Below the pieces are notes generated by a model. That model was given only the letters and a program-made list of their open reading frames with translations. It had not been told where the DNA came from and ran no database searches. The translations under genes and the position numbers were made by a program. 43,636 bases of DNA from Campylobacterota bacterium (GTDB taxonomy: Bacteria > Campylobacterota > Campylobacteria > Campylobacterales > Sulfurimonadaceae), in contig VCAX01000004.1 of assembly GCA_013607665.1 (NCBI GenBank), forward strand, positions 1 to 43,636, read 5' to 3'. Position 1 is the first letter of the stretch; the number at the start of each line of letters is the position of its first letter. Below, one piece after another: positions 1-10,213 of this stretch.

Positions 1-32
1 ATTATAGCATAAATAAAAAGGCGTGATAAAAG

Positions 33-58
33 AACTAACTCCCATGAGGGAATTAGTT
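33..58 (-). terminator. Rho-independent-type terminator of the porin gene
   Basis: An inverted repeat lies just past the porin stop codon. Outer arms AACTAA (33-38) and TTAGTT (53-58) and inner arms TCCC and GGGA surround an ATGA loop, with one mismatch between the two arm pairs. On the minus strand it is followed by CTTTTATC, a short T-rich run, which fits termination of the porin transcript. Confidence 0.75.
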
Positions 59-80
59 ATACTTCGAGTTAGAGGTTAGA

Positions 81-1391
81 CTAGAAGTTTAGTGTTAGGT
101 ATGCTTGAATCGTGTTATAAGCATCGCCTTTTTCAGTTGCAGATTTTTGATTTTGATCATCAGCTTTTGCGTAAATATATACTAAAGTTGTATTCAATGG
201 ACCAAAGTCTTTACCCGCAGTTACAGTAAATTCGCTCATATCAGCACGTTCAGCAGTTCCACCATTTTTATCTGAATTAGTTTGTGTATAGTATGCACCT
301 AAGTCAACGCCAGCAGCATTACCTTCAACTGCTACATTAATAGCGGAAGTGTCAGCACGTGTTACATAACCATAGTTCCACCATGCTTCTGTATAAAGTT
401 TTGATTGTGCACTACGAGCTTTCCCAGTACTATCTTCAAGTGTAGCTAAGTTAAAGCCTGCACCCATACCAACATCGCTCTCTTTGCCTGTTTGAGAATA
501 TGCAACTTTTATTGTAGCAACATCTTTCATCTCATAACCTAACATTAATGCAAATACATCATTATCAACAGAACCTATTCCTGCACCTTTTAAGTCATAT
601 GTATTTTTAGTGTATTGAGCACCAGCCAAAATACCTTCTATATTTGCATCAGCTTGTAACCAAAATGCATCAAGATGAGAAACTTCAACGCCTGTAAAAG
701 CAGGATCACTTAGTAATATTGCTGCGTCAATACTTGTTTGTGCACCGTAATACCAACCTTGTATGTTTGCTGGCTTAATAGATGTATTTACAACACCTAC
801 TGCATATGCACCATCGTAGAATGAAGTGAATGGACTATTCGCTTGTGTAACACCACCACCTAGTACTGCAGCTGCGTTACCTTGTCCAACATATGCACCT
901 ACTAATGTTATATCTGGGATATCTTGATTAAGAACTACAGCAGCATCGAAAGTATTTTCAACTAAAGACCATGTTTCAGTAAATACTAAAGGGGTATCTA
1001 ATGGCATACGACCAACTTTAACAGTTGTTTTACCAAGAGTTGCTGCCAACCATGCTTCATTGATTAGATAAGTATCTTCAACTCCACCAGTCCATGTACT
1101 TGATACTAAGTTATTATATAAACCAAGTGTAGTAAGGACTGTACCCTTTACACCAGCAGAAATATTTTTAGTTAAATCAGCAGTAACATTTAAAGAAACA
1201 GCAGCTTCACCTTGTGCTCTATCTTTATTAAATAAGCTATCACTATCATTTTTAACACCTGCATCATCATATGTCACATCATTCGTTTGATAAAATAGCT
1301 TAGCATCACCACTAACTTTAACATTATCAATAGCAAACGCACTCGAACCTACTAGTAGCGCTGCTACTAAACTCATTTTTGTAAATTTCAT
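81..1391 (-). CDS. Opr/OprD-like outer-membrane porin
   Basis: This encodes a 436-residue protein that probably forms a beta-barrel diffusion channel in the outer membrane. A clear Sec signal peptide (MKFTKMSLVAALLVGSSAFA) would be cleaved after Ala20. The mature part starts with a VKVSGDAKLFYQ strand, is rich in alternating Gly/aromatic beta-strand segments, and ends in Phe (LTLNF), the usual recognition signal of BAM-assembled proteins. Length and composition fit the Opr-family porins common in Campylobacterota; substrate specificity cannot be read from the sequence. The gene stands alone, with a -10 TATACT at 1425-1430, an AAGGAG ribosome site directly before the ATG and a terminator after the stop, as expected for a strongly expressed monocistronic gene. 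Confidence 0.85.
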   Translation of the reverse strand: MKFTKMSLVAALLVGSSAFAIDNVKVSGDAKLFYQTNDVTYDDAGVKNDSDSLFNKDRAQGEAAVSLNVTADLTKNISAGVKGTVLTTLGLYNNLVSSTWTGGVEDTYLINEAWLAATLGKTTVKVGRMPLDTPLVFTETWSLVENTFDAAVVLNQDIPDITLVGAYVGQGNAAAVLGGGVTQANSPFTSFYDGAYAVGVVNTSIKPANIQGWYYGAQTSIDAAILLSDPAFTGVEVSHLDAFWLQADANIEGILAGAQYTKNTYDLKGAGIGSVDNDVFALMLGYEMKDVATIKVAYSQTGKESDVGMGAGFNLATLEDSTGKARSAQSKLYTEAWWNYGYVTRADTSAINVAVEGNAAGVDLGAYYTQTNSDKNGGTAERADMSEFTVTAGKDFGPLNTTLVYIYAKADDQNQKSATEKGDAYNTIQAYLTLNF

Positions 1392-1424
1392 ATATTCTCC
1401 TTGTCTTTTACAAATTTCATAGGC

Positions 1425-1430
1425 AGTATA
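1425..1430 (-). promoter_or_regulatory. -10 element of the porin promoter
   Basis: On the minus strand the sequence reads GTTATACTGCC, with TATACT as -10 box. It lies about 34 bases before the porin ATG, leaving a leader of about 27 bases that contains AAGGAG. No convincing -35 box is seen, which is usual for sigma70 promoters in this phylum. Confidence 0.6.
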
Positions 1431-1483
1431 ACATAACCTTTTCTTAACTTTACATAAAACAGGGCTTATTTTTCATTTTTCGC

Positions 1484-1489
1484 TATAAT
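1484..1489 (+). promoter_or_regulatory. -10 element giving a leaderless lipoprotein mRNA
   Basis: A perfect TATAAT is followed by only six bases before the ATG at 1496. Since transcription normally starts about seven bases after the -10 box, the predicted first base of the mRNA is the A of the start codon. No Shine-Dalgarno sequence is present, which agrees with a leaderless message. Confidence 0.6.
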
Positions 1490-1495
1490 TTCCAT

Positions 1496-1933
1496 ATGAA
1501 ACAACTAAATGTAATATTACCACTAATAATAACAGCTTTTTTATGTAATAGCTGTGCTTCGTCATCGCAAAATGTCGCACCGTCACAGAACAGTGCTCTT
1601 AACAGCATAAGTAAATCAAATGCTTCAACTAAAAAAGAGGGAGCTATGCAACACTCACTTGGCACTTGGCTGCACGATGATTGGGAGCCGACTGTCAGTA
1701 AAGACAAAGAGATTCAACAGAAGTATATGCGCAAAGAAAAAACAGCAGAAAGCAAATCTTCTAAAACTTCAGTCGAAGAGACTCAAGAGTCACACTTTGT
1801 TGATAAAGAGGATAGAAATTTTACACTGCAAGAGTATGTTGACAAGGCAAGTGCTTATATGAGAGCAAAACCAAATGACTACAACAACTCAAACGTTCAT
1901 AAACTAGAAAGTATGCCGGTCATTGGAAAGTAG
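1496..1933 (+). CDS. small predicted lipoprotein, function unknown
   Basis: This is a 145-residue protein with a hydrophobic N-terminus (residues 4-16) followed by LCNSCASS. That resembles a lipobox with Cys20 as the lipidated residue, although Cys rather than Ala/Ser at -3 makes it atypical. The rest is hydrophilic, Ser/Lys/Glu rich and without a recognised domain, so probably a periplasm-facing lipoprotein. A segment around residues 50-60 (HSLGTWLHDDWEP) is the most ordered-looking part. I do not recognise the family. The gene faces away from the porin, has its own promoter with almost no leader, and ends in a strong terminator shared with the convergent fabI. Confidence 0.7.
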   Translation: MKQLNVILPLIITAFLCNSCASSSQNVAPSQNSALNSISKSNASTKKEGAMQHSLGTWLHDDWEPTVSKDKEIQQKYMRKEKTAESKSSKTSVEETQESHFVDKEDRNFTLQEYVDKASAYMRAKPNDYNNSNVHKLESMPVIGK

Positions 1934-1949
1934 CGTAACGCTACTTTTT
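1927..1949. terminator. bidirectional terminator between the lipoprotein gene and fabI
   Basis: A perfect 9-base stem (AAAGTAGCG, 1927-1935; CGCTACTTT, 1939-1947) has a TAA loop and continues into TT on the plus strand and runs of A before it. The lipoprotein stop codon TAG lies inside the left arm. It can serve both convergent genes. Confidence 0.8.
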
Positions 1950-1956
1950 GCTATTG

Positions 1957-2870
<914 letters not shown>

Positions 2871-2913
2871 CATTATGTTTTCCTCAGCGGGAAGCTCTCG
2901 CACTTTGTGCTCT

Positions 2914-3621
2914 TTAGTTGTTACTTTCAATTTCATCAGCATATTGTATCATCGTGCAAAAATGCTCTGCATACAAAGCGGCACTTCCTACAAGTACACC
3001 ATCGACATTTTTGACACTGAGCACATCTTTGATGTTGTTCACTTTTACACTGCCGCCATAGAGCAGCGGTGCAGATGATTTTTTCTTCAACTCTGCGTGA
3101 ATATCTTCAATGTCTTCAAGGGTTGGTGTAAGTCCCGTACCTATTGCCCAGACAGGTTCATACGCAATGATAAGATTTTCATACTCTGTATCTATACCCG
3201 CATATTGCGCTGCAATATACTCCATCATCTCCGCTTTGCCTGCCTCACGCTTGGCTTTTGGCTCACCAACACAGTAGACTATCTTAAAGCCTTGGCTCTT
3301 AAAATAACGAAATTTTTGCGCAATGAACTCTTGAGATTCACCTAAAACATGGCGTCTTTCACTATGCCCTATGAGTATGATTTTTATGCCAAACTCATCA
3401 AGCTGTTCTAAGCCTATCTCCCCTGTAAATGCACCCTTTTGCGTGGGGTAAGCATTTTGAGTACCTACTTCTACTTTTGTATCAAAGCTGTCAAGAGATG
3501 ATATCGCAGGAAAGACCAAAACATCTTGCTTACTTGCAAGTGCACATCTGTTCACTTCTTCTATGTATGAAGCAGTCTCATGCCGTGTCAGGTTTGTCTT
3601 TAAGTTCGCTGCAATAATCAT
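2914..3621 (-). CDS. tpiA: triosephosphate isomerase
   Basis: This interconverts dihydroxyacetone phosphate and glyceraldehyde-3-phosphate. Catalytic residues are all visible: Asn6 and Lys8 in AANLKTN, His86 in IGHSERR and Glu155 in AYEPVWAIGTG. The phosphate-binding YGGSVK loop is also present. At 235 residues it is shorter than the usual 250, as is typical for the Campylobacterota enzymes. The ATG is preceded by GGAGAGAAG. It lies eight bases after pgk in the gapA-pgk-tpiA operon. Confidence 0.95.
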   Translation of the reverse strand: MIIAANLKTNLTRHETASYIEEVNRCALASKQDVLVFPAISSLDSFDTKVEVGTQNAYPTQKGAFTGEIGLEQLDEFGIKIILIGHSERRHVLGESQEFIAQKFRYFKSQGFKIVYCVGEPKAKREAGKAEMMEYIAAQYAGIDTEYENLIIAYEPVWAIGTGLTPTLEDIEDIHAELKKKSSAPLLYGGSVKVNNIKDVLSVKNVDGVLVGSAALYAEHFCTMIQYADEIESNN

Positions 3622-3629
3622 CTTCTCTC

Positions 3630-4838
3630 CTATGCTTCTTCGTCAATTTTTACCATAAGTGGAGCAACACCTGGAAGTGTTTTACCCTCTAACAACTCTA
3701 ACGATGCACCACCGCCTGTTGAGATAAAACTCATTTCATCATCAACACCTACACGTTGCACAAGGTCAGCTGTATCTCCACCGCCGACAACCGTTGTCGC
3801 ATAGCTGTCTGCTACAAAATGGGCTATCTTTGAAGAGCCACGGGCAAATTTTTCCATCTCATAGACGCCCATTGGACCATTCCAAAGGACTGTCTGAACA
3901 TCATTGAGACCTTCACGGTAAAGTCTTACCGTAGCAGGTCCGATGTCGAGTCCCATCCAGCCATTTGGTATCTCTTGAGCCGTTACGATCTTGCTCACTG
4001 CATCTTCTGCGAACTTATCTGCAGCCACAACATCTACCGGAAGGTAAAACTTCACGCCAAGTGCTTTTGCCTGATCCATAATGTTTTGCGCTTCATCTAA
4101 AAGTTCATCTTCTACAAGTGAAGCTCCAATGTCATAACCCATTTGTTTTAAAAATGTAAAAGCCATACCACCACCAATAAATATCTTATCTACTTTTGGA
4201 AGCAGATTTACAAGAGCTTCTAATTTTCCAGATACTTTACTTCCACCGACAATTGCCGCAAAAGGACGGACAGGATTGTTAATGAGTTTTCCAAAGAAAT
4301 TTATCTCTCTCTCAAGCAAAAAGCCTGCTGCTTTATGTTCATTGTCAAAGAATTTTGTAATACCGTGCACAGAAGCATGGGCACGATGGCTTACGCCAAA
4401 GGCATCATTGACGTAAAATTCTGCCATGGAAGCGAGCTTGTGTGAGAGCTCTTCATCGTCTTTTGTCTCACCTGCTTCAAAACGAAGATTTTCCAGAAGA
4501 AGTACTTCATGACGCGGCAGTTCATGCGCAAGCTTAAGTGTTGCATCATCAACAACACCTGGTGCAAGTTCTACATGACGCTTTAAAAGCTGTTGTAGTC
4601 TTCTTGCAACCGGAGCGAGTGAATACTTTTCAACTACCTCTCCTTTTGGACGACCCAGATGCGATGCCAAGATAACAGCACAATCCATGTCTAAACAATA
4701 GTTAATCGTTGCAATAGCAGAACGGATACGTCTGTCATCGGAAATATTTCCAAATTCATCCATGGGAACATTGAAATCACAACGGATAAATACTTTTTTA
4801 TCTTTAAGGTCTAACTTTTTTAAGTGTAGTAGTTCCAA
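3630..4838 (-). CDS. pgk: phosphoglycerate kinase
   Basis: This 402-residue enzyme transfers phosphate between 1,3-bisphosphoglycerate and ADP. The N-terminal [41 protein letters not shown] and C-terminal [14 protein letters not shown] motifs mark both lobes of the kinase. Length is near the usual 390-400. There is no ATG near the conserved N-terminus; the start is TTG, with AGGAA seven bases upstream. It is ten bases downstream of gapA, so the two are almost certainly co-transcribed. Confidence 0.95.
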   Translation of the reverse strand: MELLHLKKLDLKDKKVFIRCDFNVPMDEFGNISDDRRIRSAIATINYCLDMDCAVILASHLGRPKGEVVEKYSLAPVARRLQQLLKRHVELAPGVVDDATLKLAHELPRHEVLLLENLRFEAGETKDDEELSHKLASMAEFYVNDAFGVSHRAHASVHGITKFFDNEHKAAGFLLEREINFFGKLINNPVRPFAAIVGGSKVSGKLEALVNLLPKVDKIFIGGGMAFTFLKQMGYDIGASLVEDELLDEAQNIMDQAKALGVKFYLPVDVVAADKFAEDAVSKIVTAQEIPNGWMGLDIGPATVRLYREGLNDVQTVLWNGPMGVYEMEKFARGSSKIAHFVADSYATTVVGGGDTADLVQRVGVDDEMSFISTGGGASLELLEGKTLPGVAPLMVKIDEEA

Positions 4839-4848
4839 GTTTGTATTC

Positions 4849-5850
4849 CTATTTTGAGATGTGTAGAGCCATGTCTATAAGACGCATTGAGTATCCCCAC
4901 TCATTATCGTACCATGCCATTACTTTCACCATGTCTCCACCAATGACTTGCGTGAGATCTTCTGCGACAATAGAGCTGTACTCACAACCGACAAAATCCT
5001 GTGAAACACGCATCTCTTTATCAACCAGTAAAAGACCGCTGAGTCTTCCTGCTGCTGCTTCGTTAAATGCAGCATTAACTTCCTCTTTTGTCGTCCCTTT
5101 TTTGACAACGACATTCAAATCAACCATAGAGACATCCGGAGTAGGTACACGAACGGACTGACCGTGAAGTTTTCCCTCAAGTTGTGGCAATACAAGACTG
5201 ATAGCCTTTGCTGCACCTGTCGTTGTTGGAATCATATTGATAGCACCTGCACGGGCACGACGTTTGTCTTTGTTGTGTTTTACATCAAGAATATTTTGAT
5301 CGTTCGTATAGGAGTGAATCGTAGTCATCAGTCCTTTTTCAATGCCAAAAGCATCGTCAAGAACACGCGCAACAGGACCAAGACAGTTTGTTGTACAAGA
5401 AGCATTGGAGACAATTTTTTGTCCATCGTATTTCTCTTCATTGACACCCATTATAAATGTTGGTGTGATTTTATCTTTTGCCGGAGCCGAGAAGAGAACT
5501 TTCTCTACACCATTGTCAATATGAACTTGTGCAGACTCTTGCGTGAGAAATACACCCGTACACTCTAAAACCATATCTGCACCACAGCCTGCAAAGTCCA
5601 AGTTTTTAGGGTCTCTGTCAGAGAATACTCTGATTTTCTCGCCATCTATACTGATGTAATTTTCATCTACCTGCTCTACTTCACTCTGAAATGTTCCGTG
5701 AACTGAATCGTTTTTAAGCAGATAAAGCATCATATCCATGCTAGCCATATCATTGATAGCTACGATCTCAACATCATCTCGCTTTGCTGCAATACGAGCA
5801 ACACAACGACCTATTCTACCAAATCCGTTTATTGCAATTTTGAGTGCCAT
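4849..5850 (-). CDS. gapA: type I glyceraldehyde-3-phosphate dehydrogenase
   Basis: This oxidises glyceraldehyde-3-phosphate to 1,3-bisphosphoglycerate, or runs in reverse during gluconeogenesis. The protein has 333 residues with the Rossmann motif INGFGRIGR (8-16), the active-site [12 protein letters not shown] with nucleophile Cys152, and His179 in [10 protein letters not shown]. It is the first gene of the gapA-pgk-tpiA-fabI run. AGGAT precedes the ATG and a GATAAAAT -10-like box lies upstream in the short divergent gap with nadD. In an autotroph the enzyme would work mainly in the gluconeogenic direction; that is inference. Confidence 0.96.
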   Translation of the reverse strand: MALKIAINGFGRIGRCVARIAAKRDDVEIVAINDMASMDMMLYLLKNDSVHGTFQSEVEQVDENYISIDGEKIRVFSDRDPKNLDFAGCGADMVLECTGVFLTQESAQVHIDNGVEKVLFSAPAKDKITPTFIMGVNEEKYDGQKIVSNASCTTNCLGPVARVLDDAFGIEKGLMTTIHSYTNDQNILDVKHNKDKRRARAGAINMIPTTTGAAKAISLVLPQLEGKLHGQSVRVPTPDVSMVDLNVVVKKGTTKEEVNAAFNEAAAGRLSGLLLVDKEMRVSQDFVGCEYSSIVAEDLTQVIGGDMVKVMAWYDNEWGYSMRLIDMALHISK

Positions 5851-5897
5851 TCTATATCCTAATAGTAAAAAATTCAGTAATTTTATCCAAAATTAGT

Positions 5898-5903
5898 TAT
5901 AAT
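5898..5903 (+). promoter_or_regulatory. -10 element of nadD, near-leaderless start
   Basis: TATAAT is separated from the nadD ATG by nine bases (TTCGG followed by T/A only, through 5912), so the predicted transcript begins two or three bases before the start codon. No Shine-Dalgarno sequence exists in the interval. Confidence 0.6.
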
Positions 5904-5912
5904 TCGGTTTAA

Positions 5913-6461
5913 ATGAAGACTATAGCACTCTATGGCGGCTCTTTTGACCCGCCACACCTCGGTCATGAGGCAGTTGTAAAGGCTTTAGAAAAGTTAGACT
6001 TTCTAGATGAGATTATCATCATGCCAACTTTTCTCAATCCGTTTAAAGAAAACTTTACTGCCCCTGCAGAGTTGCGACTGCAATGGCTTAGAGAGATTTT
6101 TTCAGATTATAAAAAAGTACATGTAAGTGCTTTTGAAGTAGAAAAAAAGAGAAAAGTACCTGCCATAGAAACGGTAGAGGAGTTGTTACAAAGCTATGAC
6201 AAAATTTATTTTGTCATAGGTGCCGACAATCTTACAAGTTTACAAAAATGGCATAGGTATAGTGAACTTGCAAAACTTGTCACTTTTATAGTAGCGACTC
6301 GTGATGATGTGAAGATACCACAGCATTTTTTTAAGCTCGATGTCGAGGCAGCTATCTCCTCTTCAGAGTTACGTCAAAATATGGATAGAACAAAATTGCC
6401 GCACAAGTGTGCAGAAGAAATTATGAAATATTATACGGAACATAATGAAAAACAGAATTGA
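5913..6461 (+). CDS. nadD: nicotinate-nucleotide adenylyltransferase
   Basis: This adenylates nicotinic acid mononucleotide to deamido-NAD in NAD synthesis. The 182-residue protein opens with YGGSFDPPHLGHE, which carries the nucleotidyltransferase HxGH motif (His15, His18). The second ATP-binding motif appears near residue 150 as AISSSELRQ, the family's ISSTxIR. Length is slightly below the usual 190-210. It starts with almost no leader and overlaps rsfS by 17 bases, so translation of the pair is probably coupled; nadD-rsfS pairing is common in bacteria. Confidence 0.92.
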   Translation: MKTIALYGGSFDPPHLGHEAVVKALEKLDFLDEIIIMPTFLNPFKENFTAPAELRLQWLREIFSDYKKVHVSAFEVEKKRKVPAIETVEELLQSYDKIYFVIGADNLTSLQKWHRYSELAKLVTFIVATRDDVKIPQHFFKLDVEAAISSSELRQNMDRTKLPHKCAEEIMKYYTEHNEKQN

Positions 6462-6765
6462 AAAAATTACCCAAACTTTAGACAAGAACAAAGCAGAAGC
6501 AATAGAGGTCTTTGACCTGCGTGAGAAAAATTACTTTGTAGATTATGCTATCATTGCCTCATCTCTTGGTCAAAAACACACCACTGCTCTTTTAGACCAT
6601 CTTAAAAAAGCACTCAAACCAGAAGAAAACTTTAACAATGTCGATGAAAGTGGTGACTGGGTCGTTGTTGATTTAGGAGACATTCTTATTCATATCATGA
6701 CACCTGAATATAGAGTCAAATATGATATGGAAACATTTCTAAGCGAGCTTGGCACAGAACACTAA
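6445..6765 (+). CDS. rsfS: ribosome silencing factor RsfS (Iojap)
   Basis: This 106-residue protein of the Iojap/DUF143 family binds ribosomal protein L14 and prevents subunit joining when growth slows. Characteristic segments are [20 protein letters not shown], with the FIxATG-like strand altered to IIASSL, and the C-terminal [19 protein letters not shown], followed by YDMETFL. It overlaps the end of nadD by 17 bases and its own last four bases overlap the end of the convergent transglycosylase gene. Confidence 0.9.
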   Translation: MKNRIEKITQTLDKNKAEAIEVFDLREKNYFVDYAIIASSLGQKHTTALLDHLKKALKPEENFNNVDESGDWVVVDLGDILIHIMTPEYRVKYDMETFLSELGTEH

Positions 6766-8189
6766 GGAGTTTTTTTCTCCATATTTGAGTTCTGCTCTTT
6801 CTCATATTTATCCAAAATATCCTTATAGTTGTAGATTGCATCGAAATACCTTACAGGTTCTGCCCCACGTGCATATCCATACTTGAGACTTCTATAGTAT
6901 TTTTTCTGAGACAGGAGCGGCAGTACAATCTTCAAGTCACTCCAAATATTTGGATTAAGCCCTAAGCGTGTTGCCAGTTTTTGTGCGTCTTTTATATGTC
7001 CCATACCTATATTATAAGCCGCTAAAGCATACTTGAGACGGTTTTCTCCCTCAACTCCTTTTGGAACAAATTTCATCATTTGATTGAGATGACGTGTTCC
7101 TCCGATAATACTTTGTTTAGGATCGAGTCTGTTCTTAACACCGAGCATCTTCGCTGTCGTTTTTGTCAGCATCATCAATCCGCGAACACCGGTAAAACTC
7201 TTTGCTCTTGGATTCCAATGGGACTCCTGATAAGAGACAGAAGCAAGAAGTGTCCAAGGGATGCCAAAGCGTGTACCCGCTTCTTTGAAATACTTTTTGT
7301 AACGAGGCAGACGAGATTTTAGTCTTTTATAGAACATTTTTGTATTGTAGTAGTCAAAAAAGAGTACATAGGAGTAGTAATGATCTTTAAGCTGCGTCAC
7401 TTTTCCTTGTTGATTAAAATCATTGAGCCATGTATACATATCTGCTTCAAGTTTTTTAGCATTTTTTTGCAGCAGCCAAGCCAACTGCTCTCTGCCACTT
7501 ATGGAAAAGGCCAGTGCTATTTCAGGAAAAAACTTCAAATTAAGCGCATAGATGTTAGAGTCTGCGACAGTACAGTCTATTTGATGCTTACCAACCATCT
7601 CTAAAAGTTCTTCTGTTGAGTAATCCGAACTCGTTGTGAAATTGATATCAAAACCATCTTCTTTGAGCCGTTGAAGCGTTTCACTGTAACTTGTATCATC
7701 TCCAACCATAATCTTTAGCCCTGCTAAATCTTCTACATCTCTTGGAAATTTTGCACTTCCAAGCATGCCTCGATTACAAATGACCTGCTCTTGTACTTCA
7801 AAGTATGAAGGACCGAAATGATACAGTTTCTCTCTGCTGGGTGTTTTGGCTAAAGAAGCCGATGTAATATGAACATTTGGATTCTTACTTAAATGCAGTG
7901 CCTCTTTGACCGTATGTGCCGGTGTGATATTAAGATCTACGCCCAAATGATCCGCATAGGCTTTTAAAAGATCACATTCAAACCCCTGTGGCCCTTCATT
8001 TCCTATATAGTAAGTCGAGGGGGCATTAAGCAGTACAACATTAAGCTTTTTGTCTTTTTTAATTTTATCGAGTAAAGATGGCTTTCCAATACGCTTACCA
8101 GGCATATATGAACTATGGCTCAACCAGCCAAATACAAAAAAGGAAAAGGCAAAAAAGACAACTACACCAACATACAGGAACTTATTCAT
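6762..8189 (-). CDS. membrane-bound lytic murein transglycosylase, MltF-like
   Basis: The 475-residue protein has an N-terminal membrane anchor or signal (residues 4-26). A solute-binding-protein family 3 domain follows (about 45-265, [16 protein letters not shown] to the lysine-rich linker). The C-terminal SLT domain (about 300-440) shows the catalytic Glu in SYQESHWNP, then GVRGLMMLT and [10 protein letters not shown]. This order is that of MltF, which cleaves peptidoglycan glycan strands and forms 1,6-anhydromuramyl ends in the periplasm. It is the last gene of a minus-strand run behind the response regulator and histidine kinase, so it may share their transcript. E. coli MltF is similar in domain order; the substrate of the SBP-like domain is not readable. 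Confidence 0.88.
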   Translation of the reverse strand: MNKFLYVGVVVFFAFSFFVFGWLSHSSYMPGKRIGKPSLLDKIKKDKKLNVVLLNAPSTYYIGNEGPQGFECDLLKAYADHLGVDLNITPAHTVKEALHLSKNPNVHITSASLAKTPSREKLYHFGPSYFEVQEQVICNRGMLGSAKFPRDVEDLAGLKIMVGDDTSYSETLQRLKEDGFDINFTTSSDYSTEELLEMVGKHQIDCTVADSNIYALNLKFFPEIALAFSISGREQLAWLLQKNAKKLEADMYTWLNDFNQQGKVTQLKDHYYSYVLFFDYYNTKMFYKRLKSRLPRYKKYFKEAGTRFGIPWTLLASVSYQESHWNPRAKSFTGVRGLMMLTKTTAKMLGVKNRLDPKQSIIGGTRHLNQMMKFVPKGVEGENRLKYALAAYNIGMGHIKDAQKLATRLGLNPNIWSDLKIVLPLLSQKKYYRSLKYGYARGAEPVRYFDAIYNYKDILDKYEKEQNSNMEKKTP

Positions 8190-8213
8190 TCAGCTAGTTT
8201 ACACTAGAGTTGC

Positions 8214-9491
8214 TTATGCAAATATGAAGCGGTTGATACCATTTTCATACTCATGTGCCAAAACCTGCCCATGGGCTTTGAGTATAGAATCCACAAGGTA
8301 AAGGCCCAATCCAAAACTGTTCTTAGAAGGATTCTCTTTCGTAAAAGGCTCTATATAGTACTGCAGAGGATGTTTTAAACACTCCCCTTTGTTCTCAAAA
8401 CAGAGCTCTCCCGCTTCATTGACTACAATAGTGATATGCGCATCTGTTGCATACTTCATTGCATTGTCTATCATATTTTTAATAGCGGTTGTATAGAGCC
8501 GGTAATTTGCCTGTATCTTATAATCTGTCGGAACTTTCACAGTTACACTTGAGCGCTCTACCATCGCCATATCAATAGCACCATCAATGATATCTACAAG
8601 TCTATACTCTGAAAAATCTTTTTTATCCTCAAGACTTGTTACCTCTTCTATCATCGCAAACTCATTGACAAGCGTTTCGAGCCTTTTAAAGATAGAACTA
8701 AAACGCTCACGCTGTTTAGGTGATTCCAGCATCTGTGTTGCAATGGTGCCTTTAGCAATAGGCGTTTTGAGCTCATGCATCAGATTACGTAAAAAGAGTG
8801 TACGCGATTCTAAAATGTTGTTTATCTTCTGCCGCGCTTTTTCAAGTTCATTGGCCACTAAGCCTATCTCATCTTCTGAACGCGTTTTAAAGGAGATATT
8901 CATATTTCCTTTTCCATAGGCTGCTATCTTTTTACGCAGACGAATAAGTGGGCGCAGTTTTTGCAGCACAAGGACAAAAGAGAGACTTATAATGATAAAA
9001 ATAGTTGCATAGGTATAGAGAATTGTCAGATAGCTATACGGCTTGAGTTCATCATCTTTAATGAGAATATCACCACTTGGTGTCTCTATATGAAAATAGA
9101 TAGTTCCTTTGAATTGCAGCATCGTAGCACGAAGATTTGTAACGGTATTTTTTGTGTACATCCCTTTTTCACTGATCATCAGTGAGGTATTGAAGCTCTT
9201 AAAACCTTTACGCTTTAAGATTTTTCCACGACTGAGTATCTCATGTCTTTTTTCTTTATCTTGAATGACTTCAAGGTTATATACTGCCAGATTGGCCGCT
9301 AGCATAATGTCAGAACTTTGACGCTGCTGATGTTCTCTGTAAATTTGTGTGATTACTGTATATTTTGTAAAAATATGGTCAATGTACTGCTCATGATTGA
9401 GCTTGTAAAATTCCCAAAAGATCGCACTTACACTCACTAAAGAGACAGTAAGTGCAAAAAGTACCGTTATGAGTACTGCGTGATGTTTCAT
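8214..9491 (-). CDS. sensor histidine kinase, ArsS-like
   Basis: The 425-residue protein has two membrane segments (about 7-27 and 155-177) enclosing a periplasmic domain of about 125 residues. A HAMP linker follows (180-228), then HisKA with phospho-acceptor His239 in NLMHELKTPIAKG, and a HATPase domain with the N box NMIDNAMKYA and G box NSFGLGLYLVDSIL. Overall form resembles the ArsS family of acid- or metal-responsive kinases in Helicobacter and relatives. It lies 13 bases after the response regulator, its likely partner. The signal sensed is unknown; adjacency to feoAB and a murein hydrolase is suggestive only. Confidence 0.88.
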   Translation of the reverse strand: MKHHAVLITVLFALTVSLVSVSAIFWEFYKLNHEQYIDHIFTKYTVITQIYREHQQRQSSDIMLAANLAVYNLEVIQDKEKRHEILSRGKILKRKGFKSFNTSLMISEKGMYTKNTVTNLRATMLQFKGTIYFHIETPSGDILIKDDELKPYSYLTILYTYATIFIIISLSFVLVLQKLRPLIRLRKKIAAYGKGNMNISFKTRSEDEIGLVANELEKARQKINNILESRTLFLRNLMHELKTPIAKGTIATQMLESPKQRERFSSIFKRLETLVNEFAMIEEVTSLEDKKDFSEYRLVDIIDGAIDMAMVERSSVTVKVPTDYKIQANYRLYTTAIKNMIDNAMKYATDAHITIVVNEAGELCFENKGECLKHPLQYYIEPFTKENPSKNSFGLGLYLVDSILKAHGQVLAHEYENGINRFIFA

Positions 9492-9504
9492 TACTGTTTT
9501 ATGT

Positions 9505-10167
9505 CTATTTTAAAAGTTTATAGCCGACACCGCGTACCGACTCTATAAGCGACTTGTCTCCGAGTTTGTTTCGAATACGTCCAACCATAACATCGATACT
9601 TTTGTTTGAAGAGTCTTCATTAATCGCATTTACATTATGAATGAGATCTTCGCGTGAAACAACAAGTCCCTGTTTTGCAATCATATATGAGAGTATGCCA
9701 AATTCTGCATTTGTAAGGTCGATATTGCGTCCTTTATAGCTGATCGTCATCGTTGATTTGTCACATTTAAAGTCACTCTTGTTCTCAGCTTTTTCTTCAC
9801 TCTTGGCTTCATAGCGACGAAGAACAGAGTGAATGCGGGCTTCCAGTTCACGCGGATCATAAGGCTTTGGCAGATAGTCATCAGCTCCAAGTTCAAGAGC
9901 TTTGATCTTGTCTGTCACATCTGAGCGTGCGCTCGAGATGATAATAGGAATATCCTGACGCTCACGAATCGCTTCACATACTTCAAGCCCATCCATTCCC
10001 GGCAGCGTCAAGTCCAAAATAACAAGATCAAATGGCTCGAGTTTTAAAATACTCACAGCCTTAAAAGGATCATCTTCTGTAATCACTTCAAAGTCGAACT
10101 GTTCAAGGTACTCTGTCAGTATTTCAGCAAGTTCTAAATCATCTTCGATCATCAATATTTTTTGCAT
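9505..10167 (-). CDS. OmpR/PhoB-family response regulator
   Basis: This 220-residue DNA-binding regulator has a receiver domain with acidic pair Glu8/Asp9/Asp10, phosphorylation site Asp52 in VILDLTLPGMDG and Lys101 in YLPKPYDPRE. A C-terminal winged helix follows (about 130-220, ending in the typical RGVGYKLLK). It is the first gene of the two-component pair, 46 bases after feoB, and is probably phosphorylated by the adjacent kinase. The family resemblance is to ArsR of Helicobacter pylori. Confidence 0.92.
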   Translation of the reverse strand: MQKILMIEDDLELAEILTEYLEQFDFEVITEDDPFKAVSILKLEPFDLVILDLTLPGMDGLEVCEAIRERQDIPIIISSARSDVTDKIKALELGADDYLPKPYDPRELEARIHSVLRRYEAKSEEKAENKSDFKCDKSTMTISYKGRNIDLTNAEFGILSYMIAKQGLVVSREDLIHNVNAINEDSSNKSIDVMVGRIRNKLGDKSLIESVRGVGYKLLK

Positions 10168-10213
10168 TTTCTTTTCCTTTGGCTCATTTTAACAAATATC
10201 AACTAATAATAAG

